Source: Wyeomyia smithii
Lineage: Eukaryota > Arthropoda > Insecta > Diptera > Culicidae
Direction: 5' to 3'
NCBI RefSeq assembly: GCF_029784165.1
Contig: NC_073695.1
Span: forward strand, 91,767,902 to 91,831,901
DNA length: 64,000 nt
Positions within the stretch are counted from its first letter, which is position 1, and the number at the start of each line of letters is the position of its first letter. The notes below the pieces were generated by a model that worked only from the letters and a program-made list of their open reading frames with translations, had not been told where the DNA came from and ran no database searches. Positions 60,615-64,000 of the stretch are shown here, piece after piece. The position numbers and the translations under genes were made by a program.

Positions 60615-61134
60615 TAGAGATGGTCAGGTTTGGCTTTTTTCAAACCCGTACCCGACCCGTACCCAAATTTTTTTTCGGTTGAAACCCAAACCCGAAACCT
60701 TTTTTTTTCGATCAAATCCGAACCCGAAAATTTTATTTTTGTGAAACCCGAACCCGACCCGAACCCGAGATTTTTTTTGAGGGGTAGATTTTTTGTACTA
60801 ATTTGAGGTTGCCCTAAAGCTTTGAGCCTCGAATGGTATTGAAATGATAGTGATTTTGCATTTGCATGAAATTAGACATCATTATCTTACAAAAATGTTT
60901 ATTTGATATAGTCGGGTTTCGGGTTTTCAGACCTAAACCAGACCTTTTTTAAACCCGAACCCAACCCGAGCCAGAAATTTTTTTCCCACCAAACCCGAAC
61001 CCGACCCATAACCGACACTTTCAAAAATTTTCAAACCCGAGTCCGACACTTTCAAAAATTTACAAACCCGAACCCAACGGGTACGGGTCGGGTTCGGGGT
61101 TCGGGTTTGAAAACCCGAAACCCAACCATCTCTA
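60615..61134. mobile_element. hAT-like MITE rich in aacccg repeats, 520 bp
   Basis: Tips TAGAGATGGTCAGGTTT and complement of TAGAGATGGTTGGGTTT, both followed inward by runs of 'aacccgaacccgacccg' type repeats in inverse orientation. GTAGG lies directly outside both tips (60610-60614, 61135-61139). TAGAGATGG tips are common in hAT elements; an 8-bp duplication could not be matched fully. The open frame at 60933-61217 is made of these repeats. Confidence 0.75.
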
Positions 61135-61444
61135 GTAGGTACGTAGGCTTTACTAAACTGAGCGACTTTGCATACGTTTTCGGAAAATTTATCTGGACTA
61201 ATATTTAAAAAAGGCAAATGTTTTTATAAATCGATATGATTGAATAAAGAAAAAAAAAATAACTTCTAAAAAATTGTTTGATATTTTATTTAAAAATATT
61301 GGAAAAAATTACATATGAACTACACTAAAAAAAAGATTATAAAAGCAAAAAGAGATTAAAAAAAAAAACCGGTCGACTTTATTTTTTTTTTTTCAAAACA
61401 AGTTTTTCAGATAGACAAAACCGGTTGCATGTCAATAGGAGAGA

Positions 61445-61624
61445 GCTTTGTAGCCGCAAGGTTACAGAGTCCGCTTTGATAAGCGAGTGGTCGTGGGTTC
61501 GAATCTTAGTAGAATCAGGCCATTTGGTTGTCAAAGGACTTTAACATGGGTTCATTCTCAGGCTCTCTACTACATACCCTTCCTTCAAGCTGAATTCTCT
61601 AGTACCCTTGCTGACTTTCATCCT
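61445..61624 (+). mobile_element. tRNA-like head of the tandem-repeat element, copy 2
   Basis: A-box-like TAGCCGCAAGG (61451-61461) and a B box in GGGTTCGAATCTT (61495-61507, one base off consensus) are spaced as in a tRNA promoter. It leads without a break into the four ~120-bp repeats, so the whole looks like a SINE with a repeat body. No acceptor stem, so not a functional tRNA gene. Confidence 0.55.
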
Positions 61625-62170
61625 AACAAAAAAGTCCCTCTTATAATAAAACTGTTCTGAGTAACGTATAATAGCTCTCTTTAGGGAATTGTAAATATGA
61701 CGCGGTCTTGGCTGGAGGAACGAGGTTTCGATACGACTCCTTCCTCTTGACAAAAAAAAATAAGTCCTACTCATAATAAAAACCTGACCAGAGGTGAAGC
61801 ATTGAGTGCCTCTTCAGGGAATTGTGATTGTGACGCGGTGTTGGTAGGAGGAACGAGGTTCGATAAGACTCCTTTCTCTTGACAAAATAAGTCCTTCTTA
61901 TAATAAAACTGATTTCAGAAATATTTACCCTCTACAGGGAATTGTAATTGGCGATATTGGCACGAGGAACGAGGTTTCGATGAGACTCCTTCCTCTTGAC
62001 ATAATAAATCCCTCTTAGAATAAACCTGGACAGAGAGGAACGTTAGGTGTAGCCTCAGTTCAGGCAATTGTAATTTGACGATATTGGTAGGATAGAAAGA
62101 GGCTCGGTATAGTAAAGCAGTAAGCTTGAAATGTAAGGGTAAACTCTCACACACAAGCACGGTTATAAAT
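61625..62170 (+). repeat. Element with four ~120-bp tandem repeats, copy 2
   Basis: Same units and same order as 1008-1530. The element is interrupted after 'cacggttataaat' at 62170, and its continuation is found at 63960-64000. Confidence 0.7.
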
Positions 62171-63959
62171 AAAAAAAACCTGAATTAATCCACCTAGTGG
62201 TGCAGAAACCTTTGTTATACTAACTATAACTTTATACATATTAGGCCAGTCAATTACAAATCGTATACCAACGTAAGTCCAATTTCAATAATGAATGAAA
62301 TGAATTTAAAAGATAGATTTCAGAAAGTTAATCAAAGACGATCATTGGATTAAAGCTTGACGTGGTTTTCGCAAATAATATGAATGTTACAACTGGAGTA
62401 CATGAGTCTTATTTTTTCGATCACAAACCAATTTTTAAATGCTGGCTAGAAGCAATTAATTTTTTTTTTAAATAATCGAACGTGGAGAAACAGTAATAGA
62501 TAACATATGATTTCACACTAGAACAGCAAATATGTATGTTAGTTTAATGCGGTTCTACTTATTCGCTTTATTTTCAGTAATCGCAGGACCTAGATTTATG
62601 AACCAGCATCTTCTACAAACCTGCCCTCGAAATATAGTTCAGAATTATACAGGAAAAAAATTTAGCTATTTATGAAAGTTGCCAATTTAATTCTATCTCA
62701 AATGCATTATCTGAGAATGAAGGTTCTCTACGATCTTTGAGAATTTTGGATTTTCAGAGTGTAGGCGAGAACATTATTCTTTTCGAAGGCCTAGGCTGTA
62801 TGAAAAAATCCGAAATAAAGACTTTTCAAATCTTGCTGCGATAACGAGAAGTGGAATAACATGGATACTCTGTTTGCACTTAGTCTTAAATTAGAAAGCA
62901 ATATTTATATCTTACATGAGCATATTGTATCATTCATAGAGATAAGTGACCTTTAACCTGCGCAGACTAGTAAACGTTTATAGCCAAGTAGAGTTGCTTC
63001 AACACTTTTTTCTTATTTTGCCAATTACGTTCACCAGCTCCTATAGATTCCGGGTCACAAATTTAAAACATAAAATAAGTGTTCAACTGAAAAATTTCCA
63101 GCTGTTAAAAACGTAGCATTGCAAACAAAACAGAATTATTTGTGTTTTTCTCAACGGGTGGCACTAACACTTACGTACGTAAATAGGTCTATACATCTTT
63201 GGTAAAGTTTTTCAAAATATCTGCATCGTTAATTGTTTTACATTTGCACACTGTGGTATCAGATTTTACTACAATGCTTTGGCTCCCGAAAGCTGTAAAT
63301 GTTTCTTATTCTGCGCAAATCTAGGTTCAACGTACAATTTAGTATATATTTTATAAGAAGTGAGGACGGAAGCTTCGGAAGCGAGAAAAGGAGCTAAGTA
63401 AGCATTGCAGTTTCTTCTAAAACCTGGTTCAAAATTTTTTTTTTGGGTCAATTCTGATATACTACACATACAAAAACAACATATTTGATCATACATACGT
63501 ACAGGCGCATATACACAAACATACATAAATTGTTCAATCTCGTCGATCTGAGTGAATTGGTAAACAACACATGACATGACTTGCCATTAATTTTGCCTTA
63601 AAAGTTAATTGTCTCATATAAAAAATACTCTTTGATAAATATTTTAAAATCTAAGCCACTAATCAAAAATCCACTCGGTAGCATTCTGGGGGAGCACAGT
63701 AGTTTTCGTTTGCGTATAAGATCATTAAAATCGGATATTGCGTTCTGTAGGAAAGGTGCGTTAGTATTTTGCGGCACATACATACAGACAACATACATAC
63801 ACACACACTTACACACATACACACACAAATACACACGAACAGACATTGCTCAGTTCGTCGAACTGAGTCGAATGGTATATACCATTCGGCCCTCCGGATC
63901 TTGGATCTATTTTGCGTTTTTCGACCGATTTTATAACCTTTGTTTAGTATAACAAAGGT
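62171..63959 (+). mobile_element. (AC)n-hairpin element, divergent copy h (ends fixed by empty site)
   Basis: Starts in an A run then CCTGAATTAATCCACCTAG, the family 5' end. The subterminal sequence here is ACCTTTGTTATACTAA (62208-62223) instead of GCCTTTCTC. The tail has AC/ATAC repeats (63776-63840), a perfect palindrome CTCAGTTCGTCGAACTGAG (63849-63867), a second perfect palindrome CGAATGGTATATACCATTCG (63869-63888), and the terminal hairpin ACCTTTGTT-tagtat-AACAAAGGT (63936-63959). TTAGTATAACAAAGGT (63944-63959) is the exact 16-bp complement of the 5' sequence. An older tail module lies at about 63470-63560. No protein coding is supported. Confidence 0.8.
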
Positions 63960-64000
63960 AAAAAGCGTATCATTCACTTCCAATAGTGATACTGCCAATA
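63960..64000 (+). repeat. Continuation of tandem-repeat element, copy 2
   Basis: 'aaaaagcgta' and 'caatagtgatactgccaata' match 1554-1587 of copy 1 and complete the filled site around copy h. It runs off the end of the window. Confidence 0.75.

Noticed and set aside
60633..61125. Telomere-like repeats (aacccg)
   Set aside because: They form the inverted ends of a MITE, and mosquitoes are not expected to have such simple telomeres internally.
61451..61507. Possible tRNA gene
   Set aside because: A and B boxes are present, but no acceptor stem or anticodon arm can be formed; it leads into a repeat element, so it is SINE-like.

Overview
The window reads as a gene-poor, repeat-saturated, AT-rich stretch of a eukaryotic chromosome, most likely from a mosquito (Aedes or a close culicine). 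Three things point there: a transposase relic with the D37E spacing of the ITmD37E family, which was described from mosquitoes; tRNA-headed SINEs; and a very high density of short inverted-repeat elements (MITEs). There is no bacterial-style coding, and I recognise no intact host gene, so the window is probably intergenic or inside a large intron. Almost every open reading frame is noise, a broken transposon gene, or a product of tandem repeats.

Layout. 1.0-1.65 kb: element with four ~120-bp internal repeats (copy 1). 5.6-7.8 kb: broken ITmD37E transposase split by a 1.1-kb insertion with a 12-bp target duplication, itself holding a MITE. 8.1-10.7 kb: PIF/Harbinger-type MITE whose edge was the target of a 2.4-kb long-inverted-repeat element (perfect 8-bp duplication). 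10.8-12.6 kb: TTAA-flanked MITE abutting a broken maT/mariner-like transposase. 13.5-15.9 kb: second, internally deleted ITmD37E copy, then a decayed RTE-like LINE on the minus strand. 18.6-22.8 kb: a run of MITEs, one an almost perfect 228-bp hairpin. 22.8-26.0 kb: (AC)n-bearing element broken by an inverted minisatellite and by a SINE. 26.8-28.7 kb: two MITEs. 31.2-34.1 and 44.4-47.1 kb: tandem arrays of the (AC)n element. 35.4-36.5 kb: MITE and a Jockey-like reverse transcriptase fragment. 38.3-42.4 kb: recent tandem duplication carrying another LINE fragment. 48-49.6 kb: GC-richer single-copy-looking DNA with two perfect CRE sites. 50.0-51.6 kb: mini-me/HINE-like element containing a MITE and a SINE with a perfect 15-bp duplication. 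54.5-59.2 kb: MITEs, a hammerhead-like motif and a small unassigned ORF. 60.6-61.1 kb: hAT-like MITE. 61.4 kb to the end: second copy of the first element, interrupted by a divergent member of the (AC)n family.

The most interesting system is the (AC)n-bearing element family (seven units, all on the plus strand). All full-length copies start with the same ~20 bp and end in a microsatellite, a palindrome and a terminal hairpin. The hairpin sequence differs between subfamilies, but the 5' subterminal sequence changes with it, so pairing is kept three ways. The first and last elements of the window give an empty-site/filled-site pair that fixes the element ends. This layout resembles Helentron-associated rolling-circle elements (DINE/HINE type), but that class assignment is inference.
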